DNA of 64,000 nucleotides from Prorocentrum cordatum (lineage: Eukaryota; Sar; Dinophyceae; Prorocentrales; Prorocentraceae), in contig CAUYUJ010020557.1 of assembly GCA_963575745.1 (NCBI GenBank), forward strand, positions 38,501-102,500, written 5' to 3'. Both the position numbers and the translations under genes were made by a program. Numbering within the stretch: position 1 is the stretch's first letter; each line of letters starts with the position of its first letter. The notes below the pieces were generated by a model. It was given only the letters and a program-made list of their open reading frames with translations. It did not search any database and had not been told where the DNA came from. Positions 11,000-23,000 of the stretch are shown in pieces.

Positions 11000-12045
11000 C
11001 ACGTGGTGAATGCTCAATGCCTTCGTGGACATTCGCACGCTCGTCCCAGTGCTGAAACGGGGAGGGCGCATCCGCTCCCGTGGCGCTGGCACCGCCCTGA
11101 GGCGGGCAGAACGACGCGGCAGACCAGCGCGGCAGACGAGCATGGCAAACCACCCACCGCCCAATCTTTACCTGCTCACGTTCACCCCGCGAAGCGAGAG
11201 GAATCGCCAGAGTTTGCCAGGAGGCCTCCGGAAGAGACATGACTACTTGGACCAACGCCCGGAAGCCTCGATCCTTGATCCTTTTCTACGGTCTCTGTGT
11301 GCCACTCCCCGCTGCCTTTGGGCACGGCACCACTGGCGCCACCGCCTGCCGTGGGCTTCTGTGTCCCTGTCGGGCACATGCGCGCCACCTTTGGGCAGGA
11401 GTCAGGAAGCGGCAAAGACCAAGGCGGAAGGGAGGCACGAGGGAAGCAGGGAGGCGGAATGAGAGGGGGTGGGAACGGCATGACTTCAAACAACCCTGCA
11501 TCATCGTGCTGTGGATTGGCACTGAAGGGCATGCGCTGGAGCTGGACACACGAGGGTAAATGAACACGACATATGCCAACAATGGGATAATGAAGGTGAC
11601 GGAAAGATGATGATGCTGGAGGCGGGAGGAAGCTGGGATCAAGCAGGGAGGAGCGAGGAGTTCTGAGGAGAACGGAGGATGGCAGAGAGGGCAGAAAGAA
11701 GAGATGCATGGTGGGCCAACATCACTGACGAAAACGAGAAACGAGAAGACGCCGACCCTTGCCCAGTGCAGGGTCTGTCAAGAGCAGCCTACTCTGAATG
11801 CCCGCTGGTACTGAGCAGCCAACTCTGAGCAGCCAAGGGGCACGAAAAGACTGAGAAGAAGGCCTGGGGGGAGGGGGCATGTGCGGGGACGCTGCATGAC
11901 ACCAGGAGGGGGAGGGGATGGACAGAGAGGAGAGTCGAGAGCACGGGAGGGGAGAGGCGGGCGACGGGCGACAGGAGTGCACGGGAACGGGAGCAGGGGG
12001 GGGGAAACGGTGGGGGGAAAGGGGTGGCCAGAGGGCGAAATCCCT
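11000..12045. other. Gene-free region
   Basis: No confident gene. Apart from the short higher-order-repeat fragment near 11180, I see only moderately GC-rich unique sequence and purine-rich stretches at 11420-11480 and 11860-12030. Confidence 0.35.
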
Positions 12046-12049
12046 CCTC

Positions 12050-12225
12050 TCGATGCCACCGACTTGGTGTCGCGGGGCACCCCATTTGTCGGGTTCCACC
12101 GCCGCCTGTGTGCCCAGCAAAGACGTCATGGCAAACTCCGCGCTGATCGCGAGGTCGTCCGCGAGGAGCTCGTAGATGTAGGTAAATTGGCACAGGTCGA
12201 TTGCCTCCACCGCGACCGCTGATCT
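12050..12225 (-). CDS. Possible exon of an unrecognised protein
   Basis: On the minus strand one frame reads VEAIDLCQFTYIYELLADDL, then AISAEFAMTSLLGTQAAVE and PDKWGAPRHQ. Its balanced, hydrophobic and charged composition and C/G-ending codons differ from the Arg/Pro/Ser-rich spurious frames around it. An AG that could serve as an acceptor lies just upstream (CTTGCCAAG). I do not recognise the family and cannot place its other exons. It may be an exon, a fragment of a retrocopy, or chance. Confidence 0.25.
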
Positions 12226-12819
12226 TGGCAAGTCACAGCGGATGTCGGGACCGCGCAGGACGCGTATACGCACGCGTCCAACGATCCACCATACTACAAA
12301 CGGCAGGCTGCTTCTTGCTTGCTGGATCACGAAACCTTGACAACATGATTGTTGGCGAAATAGTGCCGCTCTTCGCTCGACCTGCGCTGAGCTATTCCGA
12401 ATGGAGGTCAGGCCCTTTGCGGGCACGAGGCACGTATACATAGAAACTTCGTACTCACTATATGCGCTTCAGGGTTCCTGTTTGACGCGCACAACAGGCT
12501 GATCAACGCCATATACCTATTGGGTGAGGAACCATTGAACGAACGATTTCAGATCGCTACTTAGGTGAACCATGCGTACATGTTTGCGGAATGCGAGATA
12601 TTTGTCAGGTGAGCGCAGCGTGCTCACGAATGCAGTCTACAAGCACGCGAACGTGTTTACTGGACACGCGTGAAACTTAATGTCAGCCCATCTGCTAAAG
12701 AACACTCGATGGATGGCAGATGCTGGCACATACCTACATGGACTTGCTGGGCGTTTGTTCAAGCCCACGCCGTGCGGGGAGACTGGCCAACGAAATAAAC
12801 ACATGCTTGCCTCGGGGAG

Positions 12820-13805
12820 TCCAAGATGGCCCCCAATATGGTTCAAGAGAGCGCAAACTGGGTCCCCGGACGTTCCAAAAGGTCCCAAGACTCCTCCAAG
12901 ACGGGTCCATATGGGCGAGCGGCCTCCCCAGGACGCTCCCAAGAAACCAACATCAGACCAACACCGAAGGGACGTCAATGATCTTAGCCCTCTCGCTTCC
13001 GAGGGCTCTCCGAGGCATGAAGACGGCTCCAAGAGGGCCCCAAGATGGCCCCAAGAGGGGCCAAGATGGCCCCAAGACGGATCCAAGAGCGCTCGAGGAG
13101 GGCAACAAGCGACCTTGGGGGCTGCAGAATGGCGACGCTCATTGAGTACACCCCCTCTTTGACGAGCGAAAACGCTGTAACACACACGCACACGCACACA
13201 AGTTTTGAAAGATTTGGCGTTCCGGGGGGCAGCTTTGGGAGACCTTTGCCCCAAGAGGGCTCGGAGAGGACTCCAGATGCTTTAAGATGGCCTCCAAGAT
13301 GGCGCAGGATGGTCCAAGCTGGCTCAAGATGGCATCCAAGAGGCCCCACAATGGCTCCAAGTGGCCGCGGAGACTCTCGAGGATGCCCGCAAGCGGTCCC
13401 AATCAGCCCCGAACCCAAGCACAATACATGATTGTGGCCTTACTCTCGCCCTTTCGCTTCCGATGGGCTCCCGAGGCCTCAAGATGGCCCCAACAGGGCA
13501 CAAGCGGGCCCCGAGAGATACCCAAGATGGCCCCAAAACTGCCCCAAGAGCCGGGGGCCCAAATAGCGCTCCGAGAGGGCCCCAAGAGGCGACGTTGGGA
13601 GCTCCGGCGGGGCGAGGCTGTTTGAGGACCCCACCTCAAGATGCTCCCAAGAAGGCCTCCAAGGCCCCCGAGAGGGCCCCAAGAGGGGCCGCAACGCGCC
13701 CAAGCGGCCCCAAGAGGCCCCCGATACGCCCCCAAGTGGCCCCCAAGAAGCCCCAAGAGGCCTCCCAGAGGCACCCAAGACGCCCCAGGAGGCCTCCAAG
13801 AGGCC
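12820..13805. repeat. GGCCCCAAGA-type minisatellite with a two-copy ~455-bp higher-order unit
   Basis: Degenerate words such as CAAGATGGCCCCAAGAGG fill the interval. A longer block, CTCTCGC..TTCGCTTCCGA..GGGCTC.CCGAGGC, occurs at about 12983 and again at about 13440, which defines a two-copy higher-order repeat. A short CACACGCACACGCACAC tract sits at 13181-13200. The open frames are composition effects. Confidence 0.62.
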
Positions 13806-13809
13806 TCTG

Positions 13810-14880
13810 GCCCTTCTGCTCGCCATTCCTCCTACGCAGCCCATTCCTCATCCCTTCTCTCTCCTCCCTCCTCCCCCTCTTAAGGTATGACGGCTTCCCT
13901 AGCCCTTGATTCCACTACATGCTCCTCCACATCCCTGACCAGGGCATCTCGCCCGGACATCGACTTTGGCTGGGCTGGTGGGGTTACGTGGAGCGTCTAG
14001 AGCAGAGTTGTTGGGCGGTGGTCGTTGGGACCTCCTCGTCTTCGCTAACCTATGCCCATACCCTCCGCTCGAGTCTGTGTTGTTCGGAGCACCGAACAAC
14101 TCAATCAGCAGAAGCCGAGAGACCTTGAGATGGGGATGTGCGAGAACAAACACACGTCCTCCCCGTTGGCGGTATGACACCACACTCGCGACATAATGCA
14201 TACGGTGAACGGACAGATCAAACAAGAACGCACCAATACGTGCGCATCCTGCCGCGATGTTGTGGCAAAGACGGGCAACACATACACACACACACGGGCG
14301 AGCGATGCGGCCGGCATACTTAACGCAATGTATCTCCGGTTGGGTCATTGCTCGGCTGGAGAGAAAGCACACGGACAGATCTTGAGTGTGCACAGCGTCT
14401 CGTTTGCATGAGCTAGAGCGTGTCAGTTGTTGCCTAGCGCGCACTCGGACACACGCGCGCACAAACACTCACACACACAAACACAAGCCCTACACAGACA
14501 CACACGGTCCTGACATGTCGTTCGATGACATGTGAACGAGGGATTGGATAGACGAGAAAGCAAGAATTAGTCGAGGCAAGGGATGGAAGCTCATGGAGCG
14601 TAGAGCTTCACCAACGGAGCCGCCCGTACTCATAAAAGGAGGCATCAGGTTCCCGGTGGCACGACAGGGTCTTACTGATCGCGCCCAAGCAAAACTACGC
14701 ACTGTATTCCTCTGATAGCCACTGTCGGACAAACTCCGCCATGTGCCATCATTCCATGAGCCCACGCAAATGTTGCTCCAGCTCCACCGTCCGATCTCAC
14801 GAGACATCACACTCCAGCTCCCGTCCCGTCGACCTGAGATGCTCTCCATGCAGCTTGAACTCACTCTGACTGCCCTATGC
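13810..14880. other. Gene-free region
   Basis: No recognisable gene. Small CA-rich tracts lie at 14280-14298 and 14445-14505. A Ser-rich minus-strand frame at 14490-14864 has no recognisable motif. Confidence 0.3.
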
Positions 14881-14882
14881 TC

Positions 14883-14887
14883 CCTCG

Positions 14888-14918
<31 letters not shown>

Positions 14919-14930
14919 CTCATCATTGTA
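14883..14930. repeat. CT microsatellite
   Basis: A run of CT dinucleotides within a pyrimidine-rich stretch. Confidence 0.85.
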
Positions 14931-14934
14931 TCCG

Positions 14935-16375
14935 CCTCCACCGTCTCTCCCTCTCGTCGTCGTCGTCCCCTCCCATTTTCACTGCTGCCCTCTAGCTCGC
15001 CTGCCCACCCACCCCTCCAGACACCCACCCACTAACACGCCAGGGGACCGACGCGTCCTCCGACGATACATTCCTGCTCCAACTCGCTCCCTCGCCGTTG
15101 CCTCGGGTGTGGTCCCCTGTCGCATCATCCTCCCACTCCCCCTGCTACTGCACCATCTCCTGCCGTTGTTCACACGTGATCGGACGTTCCCATGCTGATC
15201 AGAGGAACATGACATCGGAAAGCGCGCTAGGAATGTTCTACAAAATGCGGATGGACTGCGCAACCGCGCCTGCCATGTTGGCGGCGCGGCAATCGCGAAT
15301 GCGGAGGGGATGCGGAGGCGCGGACGGCTGAGTAACACGGGTTCGAGCTGTGCGCAGAAATGTCAGATCGACAACGTCAACAAACCATCAAATGAACCGA
15401 TACCTAACCGAGACACTCAAATTGCCTTGCATGTCTGCGAGATGCTCTCGGCCAAGCTCGAAACCGCACCGTGCCGAATCAGAACATGAATTGCACGTTC
15501 ATCATGTGCGCGCGTGGTCACGCAACCCGCAATCTTTCCTAGGACCACAGTCTTGTCTATAACAATACCTCTGCGATATGCCTGAGAGTTGGAGCCTTCC
15601 GAGAAAGAGAAGTGGGGTGTCCAACGGCGCAGGGCTACGTAGGATAGGACAACGATAGTAACCTCCACGATCCCACTGACACGGCGACGGGACTGTCCAT
15701 GATCCTCCTCCTCCTCCTCCCCTCCTTCCTGCTCATCAACTTCCTCTCCCTCCTGCTCATCCGCCACCTCCTCTCAGGCCTCCTCAGCCAATGTACAACA
15801 CCCCCCTTATGATCTGATGATTGCGCAAAAAACAATGGAGTCATTTCGCGGATCAAGGCCCTCTACGACACCCCACGGATAAAAAAATCAGCGTTATGAG
15901 AAAGAGATAGATGGTTAAGAGGGGAAGGATGTTGGATATGGCGCGTGCGTAGCTGGCTTCCACCCCCCCTCCCCTCCACCTCCCCTCTTTCAGAGCTTTC
16001 GTAGCCAGATGGGTGCCCTGCCCCCCCATCCCACCCCTCCCTTCTGTTCCCTCATCCCGCTGAGGAGGGGACTGGTTCGAGAGGAAAAACATCGGCATAG
16101 GATCGGCCATACATCGCCGTTGGATCGGCGATCTGCCCCCGATGGCGAATCCGAACGCTCCTGGGCCGGGGTGGGCCATCGGGCCCCTGCAGGCGACCAG
16201 TGGGCGGTTGGGGGTCGATGTATCCCCCCGCTGCCTATCCAGGCCCGATCGTTGCCCCTGATCATCCCCCCCATAAAACGAAGATAGGACAATAATGGCA
16301 TCGGGGAGGGATAATCGAGATTCTCTGAGATCCGGCGGCTCTGGAGGATGTATCGGGCGCCGCGGCCTTCTCAGA
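14935..16375. other. Gene-free region
   Basis: A short TCC-rich tract lies at 15702-15775. I see no supported gene and no repeat family in the rest. Confidence 0.35.
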
Positions 16376-16379
16376 GCAT

Positions 16380-16595
16380 TCGGGAACGCTCTGAGAGCGT
16401 TCCGGAACGCTCTGGGATGGGGTCGAGGGATTGCACCGAATCGGCGATGCATTGGCGATGCATCGGCGATGCATTGGCGATGCATCGGCGATGCATCGTC
16501 GACGTCGGCGATGCATCGGCCACGTGGTCGTCAGCAAATCTGGCACCACACCGAGCCGCACCACTGACGCATCGCCGATGCATCGGCGATGCGAC
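16380..16595. repeat. 12-bp palindrome-bearing minisatellite (GATGCATCGGCG)
   Basis: At 16445-16520 a 12-bp unit repeats head to tail about six times, with C/T alternation at one position, and it recurs at 16567-16592. The core GATGCATC is its own reverse complement. Just upstream is a tandem inverted motif built from GGAACGCTCTGAGAGCGTTCC (16383 onward). Confidence 0.8.
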
Positions 16596-16689
16596 GAAAT
16601 CCTCCGACCCCACTACTCCGATCCCATCTGGGAGGCCCAGAGGGACGGAGTGATGCTCCTCCTTGCGGCGTGGCGCAGGCAGCCCCTGC

Positions 16690-17255
16690 GCCCCGGCGGA
16701 GAAAGAGAGAGAGAGAGAGAGGCAGGGGCTCCCAACTTCACGCTTCGCGCTGCGCGAAGCGCGAAGTGCGAATAACTTCGCGCTCTCTCGCGCCGCCTCC
16801 CAGGGGAGAAGAGGAGGATGAGGAGGAATCGGAGCCGAACGGCGAAGCGCGAAGACCTTCGCGCCCTGGAGGGCACCCTTGGAGAGAGAAAGGGAGCGCG
16901 CGGGCCGAGAGGCGCGAGAGCGCCGCGGTGCGCCGGAGGAGGTGTGGGGGGGGGGGGGGCGCGCAGGGGGGGCAGAGGGAGGGGGGAGGGCCGGAGGCCG
17001 GAAGGATGAGGCTACAGGGAGGGGGAGGGCCAGGCATAGGGAGGGGGAGGGGAGGGGGGGGGAGGGAGAGACGAGGGGAGGGGAGGGGGGGGAGGGGAGG
17101 GGGGAGGGAGGGGGGAGGGGGGGAGGGCCAGGTATAGGGAGGGCGAGGGGAGGGGGGGAGGGGGGAGGGAGAGGACGGAAACGGGGCAGCATGAATGGGA
17201 GGCGGGGAGGGCGGAGGGCAAGAGGGAGGAGGGGGAGGAGGGAGGGCCCCTGGAC
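16690..17255. repeat. GA run and GGGA/GGGAGG purine tract
   Basis: A GA microsatellite at about 16699-16722 is followed by an almost pure purine tract of GGGGAGG words from about 16935 to 17250. The subunit GGGCCAGG.ATAGGGAGGG is duplicated near 17027 and 17125. Confidence 0.7.
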
Positions 17256-17587
17256 CCCCCAGGAGGCTACCAAAAGTAGCACCCAGGCCCAGATGCCCAA
17301 ACTCCAGTCGAGGCTTTCGGCAGTCCAGGTGGGTTTGTAGATCTGGAGTGCTGTGTTCTGGCACTCGGGAAGGCCAATGGGGGAGGGGAGGACGCAAGGC
17401 GCCGTGCGGGGGGTGGATGGAGGAGGGGGCACAGGGAAGAGGCGGGGAGCGGTGGGGGAGGGAGGGAGGGCGGAGGGATGGGGAAGGGGGGCGAGGAGAA
17501 GAAAGGGAGGAGCGGGGGGGATGGGCCATGGCGCCTGGGACGGACATGAGCCAAGGTGCACAAAGGCCAGGTCCAGAGCGGAGTTCG

Positions 17588-17855
17588 GACTCCTCCTCCT
17601 CCTGCTCGTCGTCGTCCTCCTCGGCGTCGTCATCGTCATCGTCGTTCCCCTCCTCCTCCTCCTTCTCCTCCTCCTGCTCCTCCTCCTCCTCCTCCTCCTC
17701 GTCGCCCTCACCCTCTTCATCCGTCTCATCCCCTCTCCTCCTGCCCCTTCTTCCTCCGCCGCCCTCATTACCCTCTTCCCTCCGTGCCCACTTCTTCTTC
17801 TCCTCCTCCTCCTCCTCCTCCTCCTCCTCCTCCTCCTCCTCCCCGTCTGGTCCCC
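17588..17855. repeat. TCC microsatellite tracts
   Basis: Interrupted CTC/TCC triplets, purest at about 17650-17700 and 17793-17843. The minus-strand Glu/Asp-rich frame across this region is a product of the repeat. Confidence 0.8.
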
Positions 17856-17929
17856 CCATTCCAACGTGTCCTCGCCCATCCCTCTGGTGGCAATCACCAC
17901 TCAACCAATACGAGAAAGACTGAAACAGA

Positions 17930-18865
17930 GATCGGATTGAACCGACCGAACAAGTCAAAGGTGCACAGTAGACAGCGGAGGGGGGGAGGGGCGCACTAAG
18001 CAGAACTGCTCACCGACGACAGGGCCATTGCCCTCAATGCAAGCTAGGCTCGGACACTACGCGCCTCAGCTGGCATCCCCTGCGCGCCCCACCACTTCCC
18101 TTTCGTTCTGAGCACGATGCCTTCGAACGTCTTGGCAGGGCCAGCTCTCTCCACTGCCCCCTCTCCTCCTCCAGACGTGAGGATCCCGACTCCCACATCG
18201 ACTCCGACCTCCCTCGCCGCAACTCCCACCACAACGAGCGAACACCTGGGAAATGGAGTGTACTCCCCTGCGCGACTGAGCTAGCGCAGGAGGTTAGCAG
18301 ATCCGAAACAAAGAGACTTCGTAGAAACGGTACTTGCGCTCGGGCACTGCTGGGTCATAATGCGATGTCATGGGGCCCACCTCGCCTTGGTTCCTACGGG
18401 AGTGTTGGAACTCTTCATATGTTTTCGTTGCGTCTTTTCTGGCATGAACACCACTGCCAAAATATCCTCATCGAAACGCGCAATCGTGCAAACAAATACG
18501 GTAGAGGGAAACAACTACTGAACACTCCTCCTCCCCCCAAACTCAATGTTGGCACGCGCGGGGGAGACTGCGGTCGACGTGCATCTCATCAGACCCACCG
18601 CCAACTTTGAACATTGGGGGGAGGCGGATGAGTTGGGGGAGGCGTTGACGGATGAATGTGGCATGTGTTCGCTAATTTGTTCCGAGGCCTGTACCATAGT
18701 ACAGAATACAACACACTACCATGAGCCTGCCGCTGGTAACGCCGTGCGCCAATGGCCACCCTGAAACGCGCACTGCATGCGCAACATGTAGAAATCAACG
18801 CAGCCATATTTCGGCCGGGAGGATCATATCTTGTGTCAGAGCGGGGGGCGCATGCAGGGCGCTTT
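17930..18865. other. Gene-free region
   Basis: Unique-looking sequence with no gene I can support. Confidence 0.35.
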
Positions 18866-18867
18866 GG

Positions 18868-19135
18868 TGGCTACCCTCCTCCTCCTCCTCCTCCTCCTCC
18901 TTTTCATTTTCCTCTCCCTCCTCCTCCTGCTCCTCTTCTGTCTTCTCTTCTCATCCGCCCTCTCTTCCTCATCTTTACCTTCCTACTCCTAATCACCGAT
19001 CATCACCGGTCATGCTCCTGCCCCTCCGCCCTCCTCCTCCCCTTGCTCGCCCTCGCCGCCCTGCCCCTCCTTCCCTCCTCCCCCTTCCCCTCCCTCGCCA
19101 TCGCCGCCCTCGCCCTCCTCCCCCCCCTCCCGGCC
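18868..19135. repeat. Pyrimidine-rich TCC tract
   Basis: Irregular TCC/CTC/CCCT words continue for about 270 bp, ending just before the family D element at 19165. Confidence 0.75.
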
Positions 19136-19164
19136 CTATTCGCCTTCTCATCCACCGTCTCTAG

Positions 19165-19345
19165 TTGAGCAGGGACCGACCGTCCTGGCATTGCGGCATT
19201 CCAGCAAGCCTACCACGAATTGTTCCTAAATCCCAAACGTAGTCGAAGAGCCAAAACTATGTTTCTAGAACATAAGCCCGATATGTCAACAACACAGCCT
19301 CAGCCAGAAATGAGATAAGAACATGTTGTGCAGACCACTCACACA
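19165..19345. mobile_element. Family D MITE-like element, copy 1 (right end diverged or truncated)
   Basis: The left end TTGAGCAGGGACCGACCGTC is shared with copies at 23245 and 58477, and similarity continues through CCTACCACGA..TGTTC and AGCC.GAAATG. The right inverted end found in the other copies is not recognisable here. Confidence 0.6.
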
Positions 19346-19679
19346 ACGTTCCAAGAATCCGCAGGCCCCCTTGCGGGGCCATCAGGATGCGAGGATTCGG
19401 CTTGCTCCTCCCTGCGCGAGTTCCAGTTCCCAGTTTCCAATGTTACAGTGTTGCTTTCTGCTTCTCGCTGTAAACTGTTACTGCCCGCGCGGGGGGGAGC
19501 GCCGAAAAGGGTCCTCTTTCCCATCCTCCTTCTCTCCCGTCGGGGGAGAGAGAAAGAGAGAGAGAGAGAGAGCACTCTTCCTCGTTCGGGGGACGGGTTC
19601 GCAGCTGCAGGGAATTCCACCCACGTCCTCATTACGTCAAAGGGGGGCCCTCTTCTTTTGTCCCTTCCCCGGCGGCGGG

Positions 19680-19930
19680 GGGGGGTCCCGGGGGGAGGGG
19701 AGGGGGGTCAGATTCGCGTCGCCTCTGGGGGTCCTCCTCTCCCACGCGGGTCCTTCTCCAACGAGCCGGTGCTCTTCGGGTCCTCCTCCCCAGGTGGGGA
19801 GGAGTCCCAGGGCGGGGGGGGGGGAGTCAGATACGCATCCGTCCGTGGGGGTCCTCCCCCCCCTCCCTTCCCCTCTCCCACGCCGGTCCTCCTCCGGTCC
19901 TCCTCCCCAAGAGGGGGGGGGGTCCCTGGG
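19680..19930. repeat. ~120-bp GC-rich tandem repeat, about two units
   Basis: Two copies share GGGGGG..GTCAGAT.CGC, GGGGGTCCTCC..CTCCCACGC and GGTCCTCCTCCCCA, starting near 19690 and 19813. Confidence 0.55.
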
Positions 19931-19931
19931 G

Positions 19932-20440
19932 GACGTTCGCGCCCCCGAAGCCACGATCCCTCGAAAATCGCGCCACGTTCGCGCCCCTGAGGCAACGATC
20001 TCCTACAAGAGGCCCCAAGAGGCGCCCAAGAGGCCTCCAAAAGATACCCCACGAGGCCCCAAGAGGTCCATAAGGCGCCCAAACCGCCTCCAATACGTGA
20101 GATTCGTGCTCCCGACGCAATCGTCCCTCGCAATCAACGTTCGCGTCCCCGAAGCCACGATCCCCCATAACATATACCATGTTCACGCTTCTGAAGCCAC
20201 GATCTCCCATAAATTAGCAACATTCTCGCCTCTGGGGCAACGATCCTCCGTAAGTTACACCACAGTCGCGGCCCTGAGGCTCCGATCCCTAATGAATTGA
20301 GCAACATTCGCGCCCCCGAGGCTATGATCTCCAGTAAATTACACCACGTTCGCGACCCCGAGGCCACGATCCTATGTAAATTACTCCAAATTCGCGCCCC
20401 CGAAGCCACGACCCCTCGAACATCGCGCCACATTCGCGCC
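19932..20440. repeat. 41-bp tandem array (TTCGCGCCCCCGAGGCCACGAT unit), locus 1
   Basis: Units of the type TCGCGCCCCCGAAGCC followed by ACGATCCC.CGTAAATTA recur roughly every 41 bp, for about ten copies. A GGCCCCAAGA minisatellite (about 20008-20090) sits inside. The same unit with T in place of one C forms arrays at 47235-48105. Confidence 0.68.
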
Positions 20441-21955
20441 CCAAGAGGGGCCCAAAACGCGCCCAAGATGCCTCCAAGAAGCCCAAAAGATACCCCGAGG
20501 TCCCAAGAGGCCCACAAGATGCCCCCAAACAGCCTCCAAGATGCCCCCGAGAGGCTCCCCACGACACCCCAACACATATACAAAAGGCCTCAGACCCACA
20601 ACCTAGGCACGGTGGCGGGATGGGCCGAAGGCCACTCGGATCCGCCGCCCCCTGTTGTTTCATCACAGGGGTGCCAAGCGTGCTGAACCCTTTCGGGTTT
20701 GGTTGTAGTTCTTTTCCACAGGAACTCCCCCTGGGGCTTCGGCCCGTCCCGCCGGGGTCCGGGGAGCTCCTCCAGGGGTCCGAAGATGCCAGAATCATTA
20801 ATTTTCTATATTTTTTGGAGGATGTTGGCATTTGCCTCTTCTCGGTATTCCGACAGCTTCAGGCGGCCAAAGAGGCCCCCAAGATCGCCCCAAGATCGCC
20901 CACGAGGCCTCCAAGATGGCCCCATGACGGCCCAAGAGGCCCCCAAGACGGCCCCAAGGGGGCCCAAAGATGCCCCCAAGACGGCCAAGATGACTTCCAA
21001 GACGGCTCAGATGGCCCCAAGATGCCTCCAAGACGGCCCAAGATGCCCCCAAGACTGCCTAAGATGGCCTCAAGATGGCCCACGACGGCCCAAGATGCCC
21101 CCGAGAGGCCTCCAAGACGACCCAAGAGGCCTCCAAGAGGTCCTCCAGGAGGGCCCGAAGAGGCCAAATTCAGTGGTGTCCCTTTGGTGTTTGAAGGATT
21201 TTAGCATTTGCTTCTTTTCGGGATTCCGACGGGCCCAAAACGGCCCAAGAGGCCCCCAAGATCGCCCACGAGGCCTCCAAGATGGCCCCATGACGGCCCA
21301 AGAGGCCCCCAAGACGGCCCCAAGAGGGCCCAAGAGGCCTCTCAGACGGCCAAAATGGCCTCCAAGACGGCTCATTTGGCTCCAAGATGCCTCCAAGACG
21401 GCCCAAGATGCACCCAAGACGGCCTCAGATGGCCTCAAGATGGCCCACGACGGCCCAAGAGGCCCCCGAGAGGCCTCCAAGACGGCCCAAAAAGGCGTCC
21501 AGGAGGTCTTCCAGGAGGGCACGAAGAGGCCAAAATCATAGATTTTCCTTTGGTGTTTGAAAGATTGTGGCTTTGCTTCTTCTCTACATTCCGACGGCTC
21601 AAGACGGCGCACGAGGCCCCCAAGATCGCCCAAGAGGCCTCCAAGATGGCCCCATGACGGCCCAAGAGGCCCCCAAGACGGCCCCAAGAGAGCCCAACAT
21701 CGCCCCAAGAGGCCTCTAAGACGCCCAAGATGGCCTCTAAAACCCCTGATATGCCTCAAGAGGGCCCCAAGACGACCCAGACAGGCCCCCAAGAAGGCTT
21801 CCGACGGCGTCAGACAAGCCAGGAACGCCCTCCGACGGTCAAAGAGGCCCCCAAGAAGCCCCCAAAGGCCCCCGAACCCCCCCCCAGAGGCCCCAGCAAG
21901 CTCCCAGGAGGCCCCAAGAGTGCCGCAAGAGTGCCCCAAGAGGCCTCCTCCTCTA
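20440..21955. repeat. GGCCCCAAGA minisatellite with three ~367-bp higher-order units
   Basis: A spacer block of the type CCAGGAGGG.CCGAAGAGGCC then TTTGGTGTTTGAAGGATTTT..TTGCTTCTTTTC..ATTCCGAC starts near 20772, 21140 and 21509. Each is followed by the same run of CAAGATGGCCCCATGACGG and CCCAAGAGGCCCCCAAGACG words. Spacings of 368 and 369 bp show a true higher-order repeat. Confidence 0.72.
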
Positions 21956-22390
21956 CCTCCTCCTCTTTTTTTCCTCATCCTCCCCCTCCTCTCCTCTTCT
22001 TGCTCCCCCATGCCTTCCCCGAAGTCTATCCAAACCGACTCGGGGAACAACTGGCCCGATAGCTTGGCCAAGCTCTGGCCCAGCTGTCGGCCACAGAGGC
22101 GCTTTCACAGGGGCAGGGGGCGGCGGTGACTCGCCGTAAGCGTCTTCGATGAAACCAACGTTTCGATATGCGCAGATGACCCCGATCCGCCCCAACATGC
22201 TGTTCCCAGATGCGCCAAGGCAGCGCCGAGACGCACCGACGCGACTCTGCTACATCCCATTCTGGGAAAGAGGGGGCGGGCGGCAGCGGGCGGCCGTGGG
22301 CGAAGCCCCTACGGATGTTGCTTGCTTGGTGTGCCGGCAGGCCAACCAGGACGCGTCGTCACTGCTCGATCCAAGCACCTCGGGGATCTT

Positions 22391-22536
22391 CTGACCCGGG
22401 TCAATCCAGACCCGGGTCAGCAGGAAACCAAAAACTGCAATGCAGGAAAAAAAAACTGCACCGCAGGTCTTCGCAGACCCGGGTCAGCCAATACGCGCGG
22501 CCGCCTCGCGGCCACGAGCGGCTCCCTGACCCGGGT
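22391..22536. repeat. Cluster of four GACCCGGGTC palindromes
   Basis: The 10-bp perfect palindrome GACCCGGGTC, mostly followed by AGC, occurs at about 22396, 22410, 22477 and 22527. Degenerate relatives (GACCCCCGT) continue to 22610. It may be protein-binding or a decayed repeat. Function is unknown. Confidence 0.6.
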
Positions 22537-22836
22537 CAGCCAGAGGGGGTCTTCGCAGGATCCTGCAGGATCTGGCGCCCTGGCTGACCCCCGTTTGCAC
22601 TGACCCCCGTCTCGAGGCTCCCGAGCACCCGCATCTCACCAACCGCCGGGGGAGCCCCAGCCCCCGCCGCGAGGATGCCATCTGCGCGCGCTCAGCAAGC
22701 GGCCATCGCACGACCGGGACCCGATGCTGGATTTAGAAGCCTCGGCGCGGCGGGGGGGAGAGGGGGGCGGCGCGGCAAGCGCGCGGAGGGCCACCTTGCA
22801 GAACCTCCCGACACCCACCCTCCCTCCCATTTTGCA

Positions 22837-23000
22837 GGGTCGGGCCGTGTCGACCCCGGCCACGGGGATCGTTCAACCTTGGACGATCGGCCATTTCCGA
22901 AACGACGAGTCGTTCAACATCGACTCATTCTGGGTCGCCAGCGGCGCTCAACTTGGAACGCCAGCGGCAAGGTCGCCGGCGGTCGATACGACGCGGACCC
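22837..23000. mobile_element. MITE-like inverted-repeat element, family H copy 1
   Basis: The ends GGGTCGGGCCGTGTCGACC and, inverted, GGGTCCGCGTCGTATCGACC pair. The interior (GGGATCGTTCAAC.TTG..ACGA and TCATTCTGGGTCGCC) matches copy 2 at 61711-61887. Confidence 0.55.

Noticed and set aside
20699-22071. Leu-Gly-Pro-Ser-Trp repeat proteins on the minus strand
   Set aside because: They are translations of the GGCCCCAAGA minisatellite. The plus strand gives equally long Pro/Arg/Gln frames.
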